Shown here: positions 36,051 to 45,007 of the stretch, piece by piece
Position numbering within the stretch: the first letter of the stretch is position 1
Layout: the number at the start of each line of letters is the position of its first letter
Source of the DNA: an uncultured Eubacterium sp.
GTDB taxonomy: Bacteria > Bacillota > Clostridia > Lachnospirales > Lachnospiraceae
Direction of reading: 5' to 3'
DNA length: 64,000 nt
NCBI GenBank assembly: GCA_958446835.1
Contig: CAUCXT010000010.1
Coordinates: forward strand, 16,090-80,089
Made by a program: the position numbers and the translations under genes
The notes under the pieces: generated by a model
What the model saw: only the letters and a program-made list of their open reading frames with translations
Told to the model about the DNA's origin: nothing
Databases searched by the model: none

Positions 36051-36064
36051 GGGTTATTTTTGAC

Positions 36065-38623
36065 ATGAGATTCAAAGAAAAAAAAGCAATACATCCAATG
36101 TATTTCATTTCTTTTTTCCTTCCGCTGATTATCATGATTGCAATTTTTGCAGTCCGCGGAATATATCCTTTCGGTGACAATGTATATCTGCGTTCAGACA
36201 TGTACCACCAGTACTGTCCGTTCTTTTCGGAGCTGTGGGACAAGATACGCAACGGCGGCAGTCTTTTTTATTCCTGGGAGATAGGACTGGGCTCTAATTT
36301 TTCCGCTTTATACGGTTATTACCTTTCCAGTCCGCTCAACTGGTTTGTCGGATTTTTTCCGCACAACTTTATAATTGAGCTGATGAACATAATTATTCTC
36401 ATCAAGCTCGCACTCGCCTCGACAACCTTTACCTACTATATTGCAAAGCGCTTCAACGTGCGCAATATAACGGTATCAATTTTTGGTATGTTCTATGCAC
36501 TTTCAGGCTTCACGGCAGCATTTAGCTGGAATCTAATGTGGTTTGACTGCATGCTTCTGCTCCCACTGGTTCTTTTAGGGCTTGAGAGTCTTATAAAGGA
36601 AGATAAGGGTCTGATGTACTCAATCACACTCGGACTTACAATACTGTCCAACTACTATATCGCCATCATGGTATGTATAAGTGTTGTTTTCTATTTTTTG
36701 GTGCTGCTTGTAACTATGCCTGTTCCTGAAAAAAAGTCAGTATATCTTCAGAAAATTGGTTACTTTACAATATTTTCACTGCTTGCAGGTGCCATGTCAG
36801 CCGTGATACTGCTCCCTGAGCTCTATGCTCTCGGACTCACAGCCTCAAGCGACATCAGCTTTCCTAAGACACTTACCCAGTATTTTTCCGTTGTGACTGT
36901 CCTCAACAGACAGCTTGCAAATACAGAAGTGTGCATAGGACTTGAACATCTTCCAAACATATATTGCGGCGTGGCTGTATTTTTGCTCTACCCGTTATAT
37001 ATTTTTAACAAGAAAATAAGCGCCCGCGAAAAGATTGCAAAATCCGTTCTGCTCTTTGTATTCATATTCGCGTTCAGCTTCAATATACCGAATTTTATAT
37101 GGCATGGCTTCCACTACCCTAATTCACTTCCGGCAAGGCAGTCATTTGTCTACGTCTTCATACTGCTCACCATGTGTTTCGACGCATACAAGGATATGAA
37201 GGACTATAGCACAAGCCAGATTGCAAAGGCATTCGGATTATTTTTAATCTACCTTCTGTGGCTCGACCACAGCGGCGGTGATAATGACCCTAAATATGCT
37301 ATTCTGTTTGTAAATTCGTTTTTCATGCTGTTGTATGTGATTGTAGCACTTCTGTATAAAAAGGATAAGCTCAAGATACACTTTATTGTCTTTCTCCTAT
37401 TCTGTGTAAGCTGTATAGAATGCACAATGAATATGGAAGAAACCGGATACAGTACAACAGGACGAAGCGCATATTTTAAAGACTATGACTCTATAAAGAC
37501 CCTCACCACTGAGCTTTCCGAATCCGACGATTCCTTCTATCGTATCGCCAAGGCTTTCGGCTACCGCTCAAAGAACGATGCCGCATGGCACAATTTCAAC
37601 AGTGCAAGCACCTTCTCATCCACCGCTTATGCAGGTGTGACTGAGCTGTTCGGACACCTAGGACTTGAACATTCCATGAATGCCTATGCGGACCATGGTG
37701 CAACACCGCTGGTATACTCAATGTTCGACATCAAATACATTCTGAGCAACAAGGAACTTACTGATACAACAACTCTTGAGCTTGTCGACACAGTTGATGG
37801 GGAATATGTTTACCGCGCAAAGTACACACTTCCTCTTGGGTATATGGTAAGTTCTGCTATTAACGATGACTGGAATTACAAAAATAGTAATCCTTTCTCA
37901 GTGCAGAACGCATTTGTACAGGAAAATACGGATATCAGCTCTCTGTTTACATCAATTGATTTCAATAATAACGATAATAGCGGAATCACTATTGATGTTG
38001 AGAAAGATGAGTATGTCTATGTATATATAGGAAATAAATCCGTAAAAACAGCCAAAGTTACTATCGGTGAAAATAGTGAAAACTTCGCCGGTATCAATCA
38101 TGGCAGAATAATCGACCTTGGCTGGCAGACTGCCGGAACGCACATAATGATTGCGGACAAGGATGGCGAAGAAGCCCTCAATGCATACGTCTACACCATG
38201 AACGCGGACAAATTTATTGAGGCTTACAATATCTTAAATGCACAAGGACTTGACGTTACATCCTATTCCGACACTACAATTTCCGGAACAATACATGTAA
38301 ATAAAGCCGGAATACTGATGCTCTCAATCCCTTATGATCCTAGCTGGACGCTAAAGGTAAACGGAGTTAAAACGGAAATCACTGAAATTGCAGAGGCTCT
38401 TATCGGCGTTGAGCTCGAACCGGGTGACTACACGATTGAGCTCTCATTCACACCGCGCGGCTTCAAGCTCGGCGTAGTGATTACAATTTCATCTGTCTTA
38501 ATACTCTTCATCATATACTGCTTCTATAGAAAGGAAGCCGGCAAGGGATTTCTTCCTTTTGCAAAGGGGAAGGTTATTCCGGAGACTGGGATCACTTCGG
38601 ATATAACAGACAAAAAAATATAA
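36065..38623 (+). CDS. YfhO family polytopic membrane glycosyltransferase
   Basis: An 852-residue protein with about a dozen N-terminal membrane helices (residues 10-455), a large extracellular domain (about 460-810) and a final helix (about 815-838). IYPFGDNVYLRSDMYHQYCPFF, the GSNFSALYGYYLSSPLNW segment and FYALSGFTAAFSWNLMWFD are hallmark YfhO sequences of GT-C fold type. In Bacillus subtilis YfhO transfers GlcNAc from the lipid carrier to lipoteichoic acid, with CsbB and GtcA. The acceptor in this organism is unknown. It follows gtrA by 14 bp and precedes argH by 23 bp. Confidence 0.9.
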   Translation: MRFKEKKAIHPMYFISFFLPLIIMIAIFAVRGIYPFGDNVYLRSDMYHQYCPFFSELWDKIRNGGSLFYSWEIGLGSNFSALYGYYLSSPLNWFVGFFPHNFIIELMNIIILIKLALASTTFTYYIAKRFNVRNITVSIFGMFYALSGFTAAFSWNLMWFDCMLLLPLVLLGLESLIKEDKGLMYSITLGLTILSNYYIAIMVCISVVFYFLVLLVTMPVPEKKSVYLQKIGYFTIFSLLAGAMSAVILLPELYALGLTASSDISFPKTLTQYFSVVTVLNRQLANTEVCIGLEHLPNIYCGVAVFLLYPLYIFNKKISAREKIAKSVLLFVFIFAFSFNIPNFIWHGFHYPNSLPARQSFVYVFILLTMCFDAYKDMKDYSTSQIAKAFGLFLIYLLWLDHSGGDNDPKYAILFVNSFFMLLYVIVALLYKKDKLKIHFIVFLLFCVSCIECTMNMEETGYSTTGRSAYFKDYDSIKTLTTELSESDDSFYRIAKAFGYRSKNDAAWHNFNSASTFSSTAYAGVTELFGHLGLEHSMNAYADHGATPLVYSMFDIKYILSNKELTDTTTLELVDTVDGEYVYRAKYTLPLGYMVSSAINDDWNYKNSNPFSVQNAFVQENTDISSLFTSIDFNNNDNSGITIDVEKDEYVYVYIGNKSVKTAKVTIGENSENFAGINHGRIIDLGWQTAGTHIMIADKDGEEALNAYVYTMNADKFIEAYNILNAQGLDVTSYSDTTISGTIHVNKAGILMLSIPYDPSWTLKVNGVKTEITEIAEALIGVELEPGDYTIELSFTPRGFKLGVVITISSVLILFIIYCFYRKEAGKGFLPFAKGKVIPETGITSDITDKKI

Positions 38624-38646
38624 ATTACTCTATGGAGGACAAAACC

Positions 38647-40020
38647 ATGAAGCTCTGGGGCGGACGTTTCACAAAAGAAACCAACAAGTTAGTAAACAAT
38701 TTCAATGCTTCTCTCCCATTCGACAGGAGATTCTATAAGCAGGATATCGAAGGAAGCATAGCACATGTGACAATGCTTGCAAAGCAGGGAATATTGTCAA
38801 ATGAGGACAAGGAGGCAATCATAGCCGGGCTCACCTCAATCCGCAATGATATAGACAGCGGTGCCTTACAGTTCGATGATGAAGCAGAGGACATCCACAG
38901 CTTCGTTGAAGCTGAGCTCATATCCCGTATCGGTGATGCCGGAAAGCGCCTGCATACCGGAAGAAGCCGCAACGATCAGGTTGCACTTGACATGAGACTC
39001 TACACGCGCGACGAGCTCACACAGACGGACGAACTTTTAAAGGGGCTTTTAAAGGTGATTCTCAGAATCATGAAGGAAAACATCGAAACCTACATGCCGG
39101 GCTTTACACATCTTCAGAAGGCCCAGCCTATCACCGTGGCACACCATTTCGGTGCATATTTTGAAATGTTCTCAAGAGACAGAGGCCGTATCGCTGATAT
39201 TTACAAAAGAATGAACTACTGCCCTCTCGGTGCAGGGGCTCTCGCCGGAACCACATATCCTCTTGACCGTGAATACACAGCCTCTCTTCTAGGCTTTACA
39301 GGTGCGACAGCCAACAGCATTGATTCTGTATCCGACCGCGACTACTTAATCGAATTTTTAAGCGCAATGTCTACAATTATGATGCACTTAAGCCGTTTTT
39401 CAGAGGAAATCATAATCTGGAACTCCAACGAATACCGCTTTATAGAGCTCGATGATGCCTACAGCACCGGAAGCTCCATAATGCCGCAGAAGAAGAACCC
39501 GGACATCGCTGAGCTTGTCCGCGGAAAGACAGGACGCGTATACGGTGCCCTCATGTCTTTACTCACAACCATGAAGGGTCTGCCTCTCGCCTACAACAAG
39601 GACATGCAGGAGGACAAGGAGCTCACCTTTGATGCAATTGACACCACCAAGGGCTGTATACTTCTCTTCACCGGAATGCTCGATACAATGACCTTCAACA
39701 AGGACGTAATGGAAAAGAGCGCGATGGCTGGATTCACAAATGCCACGGACGCTGCGGACTACCTTGTAAACCACGGTGTTCCGTTCCGCGACGCACACGG
39801 CATAATCGGCCAGATAGTCCTCTACTGCATAGACAAGGGAATCTCCATCGATGAGATGAGCCTTGAGGAGCTTAAGGCTATCTGCCCTGTATTTGAAAGC
39901 GATATCTATGACGCTATCTCCTTAAAGACCTGCGTTGAGAAGAGGCTCACCAAGGGCGCACCAAGCCCGGCTGCAATGAAGGAGGCTATTGCTAAGTATG
40001 AGGAGTATCTTAGCGAATAG
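38647..40020 (+). CDS. argH: argininosuccinate lyase
   Basis: A 457-residue fumarase-superfamily enzyme splitting argininosuccinate into arginine and fumarate. The N terminus MKLWGGRFTKETN, the HTGRSRNDQVALDMRLY helix and the superfamily signature GSSIMPQKKNPD are present. An ATG at 38632 is in frame but overlaps the GGAGG at 38634-38638, which sits 8 nt before the chosen ATG 38647. It ends the argG operon, just before a terminator. Confidence 0.96.
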   Translation: MKLWGGRFTKETNKLVNNFNASLPFDRRFYKQDIEGSIAHVTMLAKQGILSNEDKEAIIAGLTSIRNDIDSGALQFDDEAEDIHSFVEAELISRIGDAGKRLHTGRSRNDQVALDMRLYTRDELTQTDELLKGLLKVILRIMKENIETYMPGFTHLQKAQPITVAHHFGAYFEMFSRDRGRIADIYKRMNYCPLGAGALAGTTYPLDREYTASLLGFTGATANSIDSVSDRDYLIEFLSAMSTIMMHLSRFSEEIIIWNSNEYRFIELDDAYSTGSSIMPQKKNPDIAELVRGKTGRVYGALMSLLTTMKGLPLAYNKDMQEDKELTFDAIDTTKGCILLFTGMLDTMTFNKDVMEKSAMAGFTNATDAADYLVNHGVPFRDAHGIIGQIVLYCIDKGISIDEMSLEELKAICPVFESDIYDAISLKTCVEKRLTKGAPSPAAMKEAIAKYEEYLSE

Positions 40021-40124
40021 CCACAGAGAAAACAGCTGCAGTTCATACAGACATTATGGCTGCAATCAGAATTAACTTCTATTTGTGAATTTTAAAATAA
40101 TACTTACAATGATATTTACAATAA

Positions 40125-40173
40125 AAATAAACCGATGGCTCCCACCAATCATGGGAATCATCGGTTTATTTTA
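40125..40173. terminator. bidirectional intrinsic terminator after argH
   Basis: A 12-bp stem AATAAACCGATG/CATCGGTTTATT (40126-40137 with 40159-40170), with an inner CCC/GGG pairing and T-rich flanks on both strands. It serves argH and the convergent decayed gene. Confidence 0.88.
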
Positions 40174-40208
40174 TTGCAATTCATATTAAGCTATTACACG
40201 GTATCAAA

Positions 40209-40812
40209 CTATAACATGGCGGAGGCACTCTCTTTCGCACTTATCCAGCTATGCACCTGCTCTATACTCGCATTTACGGCAACGGCAATGTTCTCAACCG
40301 CCATTCCCATCTTCGCAAGTGCTATTGATGTCTCCCTCTGTGCCTGAACACGTCCTTCCGCAATCCCACTTGCCAATCCTTCTACAGTGCCCTCCTGCTT
40401 CGCAGCGTCCAAAGCTTCCTCAATCTCATCTTTCATAAGTCTTCTCAGCGCTTCACACATTGTATTATCCCTCCTTACCTTCTCATAAAGCTCATAGTTG
40501 GCTGACATGCTCACCTGCAGCACTGCGTCCGCGTCTGATTTCTCACTCTTTCCTATGTAGCCTTCAACATCCTTTACAAATGTCTCTATATCCTTCTCAT
40601 CTGCATTTCTTGACAGCACACGAAAGCTGTTATGCAGTCCCGGAGACAGCTCCTTTGTCACAACTATCTGTGTCGGAATAAAAAAATTCTCCAGATAATA
40701 TATTCCATCATACACCTTTTCGATTTCTATTCCCAGTCTCTTTAGTGTGGCAATCATGCTTGCAGGATATGACTCCCGGGTGCCACTGAATCTTAACTCT
40801 CTCATTATTCAA
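40209..40812 (-). pseudogene. COG5464-like gene with internal deletion and frame shift
   Basis: The open frame 40805-40209 (198 residues) looks like only the C-terminal part of a Rpn-related Lachnospiraceae family: ESYPASMIATLKRLG, GIYYLENFFIPTQIVVTKEL, then a charged tail. Its ATG has no near ribosome-binding site. In another frame a TTG at 40812, with perfect GGAGG 8 nt upstream (40821-40825), opens NNERVKIQWHPG, which I recall as the family's N terminus. The two join within CACCCGGGAGTC near 40766, so the central nuclease region appears deleted and the frame lost. The 198-residue frame could still be translated. Compare the intact relative at 8568-9461. Confidence 0.6.
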
Positions 40813-41044
40813 TTGTAATGCCTCCTTGTGTGTTGCAGGAAACATTACACATTTCCAAAACATCGTGCTCCTGCTGTTGTCTATGGGATTCAAAAGCACG
40901 AAATGTCTTAAAAGTGAATAATCAGATTATACAAAAATATAAGATCTATGCTTTTATATAAAAATACCATAATGTATCATGTTTAGCAATAGTATTTGTA
41001 ACTTTCTTTATTCAATGCTATATATTCTGTAACAGTCTAATAAC
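40813..41044. other. gene-free AT-rich stretch
   Basis: Apart from the GGAGG site of the decayed gene and a TATAAT-like hexamer near 40925 on the minus strand, I see no gene, repeat or stable structure here. Confidence 0.4.
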
Positions 41045-41098
41045 AAAAAACTGCCGCCCGACAGACCATTAAATAGTAATCTGTCCAAGCAGCAGTTT
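41045..41098 (-). terminator. intrinsic terminator of cysK
   Basis: AAACTGCTGC pairs with GCGGCAGTTT, with an inner ACAGA/TCTGT pairing, followed by TTTTTT on the minus strand, about 55 bp after the cysK stop. Confidence 0.88.
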
Positions 41099-41152
41099 AA
41101 TCAATCGCCGATATTCAATTATCAGCTAAGCAATATCATATTTAATTTTATT

Positions 41153-42085
41153 CTACTCTGTGAACAAAGCGGTAGAATAATATCTGTCCCCACTATCCGG
41201 AAGCAATGTGACAATTGTCTTTCCCTCATTCTCAGGGCGCTTAGCAAGCTCTATTGCCGCAGACAATGCTGCACCTGAGGATATTCCGACAAGAACGCCC
41301 TCCTTCTTGGCAAGAAGCTTGGCTGTTGCGAATGCGTCATCATTCTCTACTGTGAGAATCTCATCGTATATCTTGGTGTTGAGCACATCAGGAACGAAGC
41401 CGGCACCAATACCCTGAATCTTATGTGCTCCTGCCTTGCCCTGTGAAAGGACAGGTGATGAAGCCGGCTCCATTGCAACTACCTTGACGTTAGGATTCTT
41501 GGACTTTAAGTACTCGCCGACACCTGTGAGAGTTCCGCCTGTGCCTACACCTGCAACGAATACATCGACATTTCCGTCTGTGTCCTCCCATATCTCAGGG
41601 CCTGTTGTCTCTCTGTGAGCCTTAGGGTTAGCCGGGTTGACGAACTGTCCCGGGATGAAGCTGTTAGGTGTCTGTGCGGCAAGCTCCTCAGCCTTTGCGA
41701 TGGCACCCTTCATTCCTTTAGCTCCCTCTGTGAGCACAATCTCAGCACCATAAGCCTTTAAAATGTTGCGGCGCTCAACGCTCATTGTCTCAGGCATTGT
41801 AAGGATAATTCTGTAACCCTTAGAGGCAGCTATTGAAGCAAGACCTATACCTGTGTTTCCCGATGTAGGCTCAATGATTACAGAGCCTTCCTTCAAAAGT
41901 CCCTTAGCCTCGGCGTCCTCTATCATCGACTTGGCTACACGATCCTTGACACTTCCTGCCGGGTTAAAGTACTCAAGCTTCACAAGAACTCTTGCCTTAA
42001 GCCCTAACTCCTTCTCAACATTGACCACCTCAACCAAAGGTGTCTTTCCGATAAGTTCAACTGCTCCCTTGTAAATGTTAGACAT
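41153..42085 (-). CDS. cysK: cysteine synthase A (O-acetylserine sulfhydrylase)
   Basis: A 310-residue PLP enzyme making cysteine from O-acetylserine and sulfide. The PLP lysine is Lys47 in NPAGSVKDR, the substrate loop is EPTSGNTGIG, and the phosphate cradle is GVGTGGTLTG. AAGGAG stands 7 nt before ATG 42085. It has its own consensus promoter overlapped by a large palindrome, implying tight control by sulfur or cysteine status. Monocistronic; terminated at 41045-41098. Confidence 0.96.
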   Translation of the reverse strand: MSNIYKGAVELIGKTPLVEVVNVEKELGLKARVLVKLEYFNPAGSVKDRVAKSMIEDAEAKGLLKEGSVIIEPTSGNTGIGLASIAASKGYRIILTMPETMSVERRNILKAYGAEIVLTEGAKGMKGAIAKAEELAAQTPNSFIPGQFVNPANPKAHRETTGPEIWEDTDGNVDVFVAGVGTGGTLTGVGEYLKSKNPNVKVVAMEPASSPVLSQGKAGAHKIQGIGAGFVPDVLNTKIYDEILTVENDDAFATAKLLAKKEGVLVGISSGAALSAAIELAKRPENEGKTIVTLLPDSGDRYYSTALFTE

Positions 42086-42148
42086 ACATAATCTCCTTCC
42101 TACTTGTAACTGTCACCAGCCACAGATTCACGTTTTTCGTTTTTTGCA

Positions 42149-42192
42149 AGTATATTACTTAATTCCTACCATGTCAATAGGAATTAAGTAAT
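42149..42192 (-). promoter_or_regulatory. cysK promoter with 15-bp palindromic operator
   Basis: Minus-strand TTGACA (42177-42172), 17 bp, TATACT (42154-42149). A perfect 15-bp inverted repeat (42154-42168 with 42178-42192, 9-bp centre) places the -35 in its centre and one arm across the spacer. The arms contain TAGGAATT, close to the ATWGGAATT core recalled for CymR (Rrf2 family) cysteine regulators. One arm lies in the 3' end of the upstream MATE gene. Confidence 0.7.
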
Positions 42193-43551
42193 TTTTAGTT
42201 TTTTCTCCGTTCTGCCCCGCACAATATAGTAGGAAGTCACAAGTATCACAACCGCTCCCGCCCATGCAAGAACTTCCGCATAGAACACACCCTTCTCACC
42301 AACAAAGCGCGGAAGAAGCATGACAGCCGTTGTCCTCATTATGAACTCCATGATTCCCGACAGCATAGGAACAACCGTGTTTCCAAGTCCCTGAAGTGCG
42401 CTTCTATAGGTATGAAGTGCGTACAGTACAGCCAAAAAGCAGCTCATTATGCTAAGGTACAGATAAGCTATCTCAAGCACCTCCTCCACCTGCCCTGTCT
42501 CATTGGATATAAAAAGTCTGAGAACCGGGCGTCCGAAAATGAGCATGATTACGGATACAACAACCGATGTGACAAGTGCCATTATTACAGCACTTCTCAT
42601 GCCCTTCCTTATACGTTTGAAATTGCCTGCCCCAAGGTTCTGCGCCGTGTACGTTGTAATCGCAAAGCCGAAGGAGGTCGCAGCCGTCTCAAGCAGACCG
42701 TAAAGCTTGTTAGCGGCGGTGTAGCCTGCGACAAACAGGAATCCATAGCTGTTCACAACAGACTGTAGTATCATTCCGCCTATGCTTATCATTGTATTCT
42801 GAAATACTATCGGAACGCCGACTATGAGCAGCTTCTTCGACATGCCCGCATGTATGCTAATGTCATCGCGCTTTATTCTTATTATATCTATTTTTCTTAT
42901 AGCTGCAAAACAATATACAAATGATACCCCCTGCGCGATAATGGTCGCCGACGCCGCCCCCGCTATTCCCCACTTGAAAACAAGAACGAAAATAAGGTCA
43001 AGCGCGACATTAGTCAAAGCTGCCGTGACCATTGCCATGAGCGGTGTCCTGCTGTCACCCAATGCCCTTAAAAGTGCCGCCTCAAAATTGTACATAAGGC
43101 TCACCGTCACCCCACCTATCACAACTCTTAGATAGATTTCGGAGCCGGCAAAAATATCCGCCGGCGTATCAAGCAGTGTGAGAATAGGCACTATTAAAAG
43201 CTGTCCTGCCACGGTAAAAAATATTGCGGCAAGTGCTGTTAGCACAAGGGAATTTCCAACCGAAGCCCTCAGCGCCTTCACATCCCCCGCGCCGTAATAC
43301 TGCGCAAAAATGATGGAAAAGCCCTGTGTAATTCCCGTTACAAACCCTATGAACATCCAGTTGAGCCAGTCTGCCGCCCCCAGTGAGGCAAGCGCATTTA
43401 TTCCGACGCCCTGCCCGACAATTATGGTGTCAACCATCGTGTAGAGCTGCTGAAAAAGATTTCCAAGCATAAGCGGAAGTGCAAAAAAGAGCAGTAGCTT
43501 AGCAGGCTGCCCTTTTGTCATATCTTTCGTCAATTCTTTTTTTGAATCCAT
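42184..43551 (-). CDS. MATE family efflux transporter 1
   Basis: A 455-residue, twelve-helix multidrug/toxin exporter driven by Na+ or H+. The two MATE repeats start at FALPLMLGNLFQQLYTMVDTIIVGQ and again near VGVPIVFQNTMISIGGMILQ. Substrate unknown. Its stop codon lies inside the cysK operator. It has its own promoter with an inverted repeat (43593-43627), so it is probably separately regulated. Upstream is another MATE gene on the same strand. Confidence 0.92.
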   Translation of the reverse strand: MDSKKELTKDMTKGQPAKLLLFFALPLMLGNLFQQLYTMVDTIIVGQGVGINALASLGAADWLNWMFIGFVTGITQGFSIIFAQYYGAGDVKALRASVGNSLVLTALAAIFFTVAGQLLIVPILTLLDTPADIFAGSEIYLRVVIGGVTVSLMYNFEAALLRALGDSRTPLMAMVTAALTNVALDLIFVLVFKWGIAGAASATIIAQGVSFVYCFAAIRKIDIIRIKRDDISIHAGMSKKLLIVGVPIVFQNTMISIGGMILQSVVNSYGFLFVAGYTAANKLYGLLETAATSFGFAITTYTAQNLGAGNFKRIRKGMRSAVIMALVTSVVVSVIMLIFGRPVLRLFISNETGQVEEVLEIAYLYLSIMSCFLAVLYALHTYRSALQGLGNTVVPMLSGIMEFIMRTTAVMLLPRFVGEKGVFYAEVLAWAGAVVILVTSYYIVRGRTEKKLKIT

Positions 43552-43592
43552 AAATCTTTATTACTCCGTTTTAAAAACATGTGTGTTGATTC

Positions 43593-43627
43593 GATTTTAT
43601 TATGATACATTCGCACAATAAAATCAA
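43593..43627 (-). promoter_or_regulatory. promoter and inverted-repeat operator of MATE 1
   Basis: Minus-strand TTGATT (43627-43622), 17 bp, CATAAT (43604-43599). A perfect 9-bp inverted repeat GATTTTATT/AATAAAATC (43593-43601 with 43617-43625) spans the whole promoter, suggesting a repressor site. It is too AT-rich to be a terminator. Confidence 0.55.
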
Positions 43628-43638
43628 ATCCTGCAAAA

Positions 43639-45006
43639 TCAAGCATTCAATGTATTTTTATACTGCCTGATAATTTTTCTCTGCTTATAAATATAATAAA
43701 TAATCATTCCGATTGCCGTGATAGTCCATGTCGCCGGATAGCAGAACACTATCTGCTCAAGCGTGCCCTGAGGAACTATGAAAAGCACCCATACCACCCT
43801 GAACGCGCACACTCCAAGCATTGTCATAATCGTTGTCACAAGCACATGCCCCTGTGCCCTGAGCGCGCCGGACAGAATCTCAATAAATGCAAAGATAAAA
43901 TACGCAGGGGATATAACCCTCATAACCTTCACGCCAAGGTTTACGACCTCCGTCTCTGAGGTAAAAATTCTAAGCATATACTGACCAAATGACAGCACCA
44001 GCGTGCTGAAAAAGAACGCCGCCGCAATGTCCATCATAAGGCATTGAATGGTTCCCTTCTTGACCCTGTCATATTTTCCCGCGCCGAAATTCTGTCCGAC
44101 AAAGGTTGTCGCCGCTATTCCGAACGCTGTATTTATCATCCAGTACATGCTGTCAATCTTTCCGAATGCCGACCACGCCGCCACCGTGTCAACACCGAAG
44201 CTGTTGAGCGCGGACTGCACTATCATGTTGGAGGCGCTGTACATGCTGGACTGTATTCCTGTAGGAAGTCCAATCTTAAGCATTGCAGGCAACACGTCCC
44301 CATGCAGCCTTATCTCCTTTAAAACAAGCTTCATGCCCTCGGTATGGTACATGAGCGCCCTGGTCACAAGCACTGCGCTAACAAGCTGTGAGATAAAGGT
44401 CGCAACTGCGACACCAAGCACCCCAAGCTTTAACACGCTGACAAACAAAATATCAAGCACAATATTTATAAAACAGCAGATTATCAGATAATACAACGGT
44501 CTTTTCGAATCACCGATCGCCCTCAATATTGCAGAGCCCATATTGTAGACGAAGATAAATACCAGACCGCCAAAATATATCCTAACATACATTGCCGAAT
44601 CATGGAGAAGCTCCTGTGGCGTGTTCATAAGCTTCATAATCGGAACCGTGAGAGCAATTCCGATTATTCCTGCTATTATTCCCCCAACAATCGAAAATGC
44701 ATACGCCGTGTGAAGCGCTCTATGTATCTTTTTTGCGTCATTAGCACCGTAAAACTGTGAGATTATAACCGTTGCTCCCGATGAAAGTCCCGTAAAAAAG
44801 CCGACTACAAAATTGATTATCTGGCTCGATGAACCGCCAACGCTCGACAGCGCTTCCTTTCCCGCGAACTGCCCCACAATGACAGCATCCACCGTGTTAT
44901 ATAGCTGCTGGAAAAAGGTTCCGACAAGAATCGGAAAGAAGAATATAAGAAGCTGCTTCCATATTGTACCTTCTATAATACCGTTTTTCTGTGTATTTTT
45001 TTCCAT
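43639..45006 (-). CDS. MATE family efflux transporter 2
   Basis: A 455-residue twelve-helix exporter, beginning GTIWKQLLIFFFPILVGTFFQQLYNTVDAVIVGQFAG, with the second repeat starting near MLKIGLPTGIQSSMYSASNMIVQ. It resembles MATE 1 more than MATE 3 or 4. The ATG at 45006 follows the thiamine pyrophosphokinase stop by one base; an in-frame upstream start at 45030 would overlap that gene. It is the last gene of dtd-TPK-MATE and its substrate is unknown. Confidence 0.92.
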   Translation of the reverse strand: MEKNTQKNGIIEGTIWKQLLIFFFPILVGTFFQQLYNTVDAVIVGQFAGKEALSSVGGSSSQIINFVVGFFTGLSSGATVIISQFYGANDAKKIHRALHTAYAFSIVGGIIAGIIGIALTVPIMKLMNTPQELLHDSAMYVRIYFGGLVFIFVYNMGSAILRAIGDSKRPLYYLIICCFINIVLDILFVSVLKLGVLGVAVATFISQLVSAVLVTRALMYHTEGMKLVLKEIRLHGDVLPAMLKIGLPTGIQSSMYSASNMIVQSALNSFGVDTVAAWSAFGKIDSMYWMINTAFGIAATTFVGQNFGAGKYDRVKKGTIQCLMMDIAAAFFFSTLVLSFGQYMLRIFTSETEVVNLGVKVMRVISPAYFIFAFIEILSGALRAQGHVLVTTIMTMLGVCAFRVVWVLFIVPQGTLEQIVFCYPATWTITAIGMIIYYIYKQRKIIRQYKNTLNA

Positions 45007-45007
45007 A

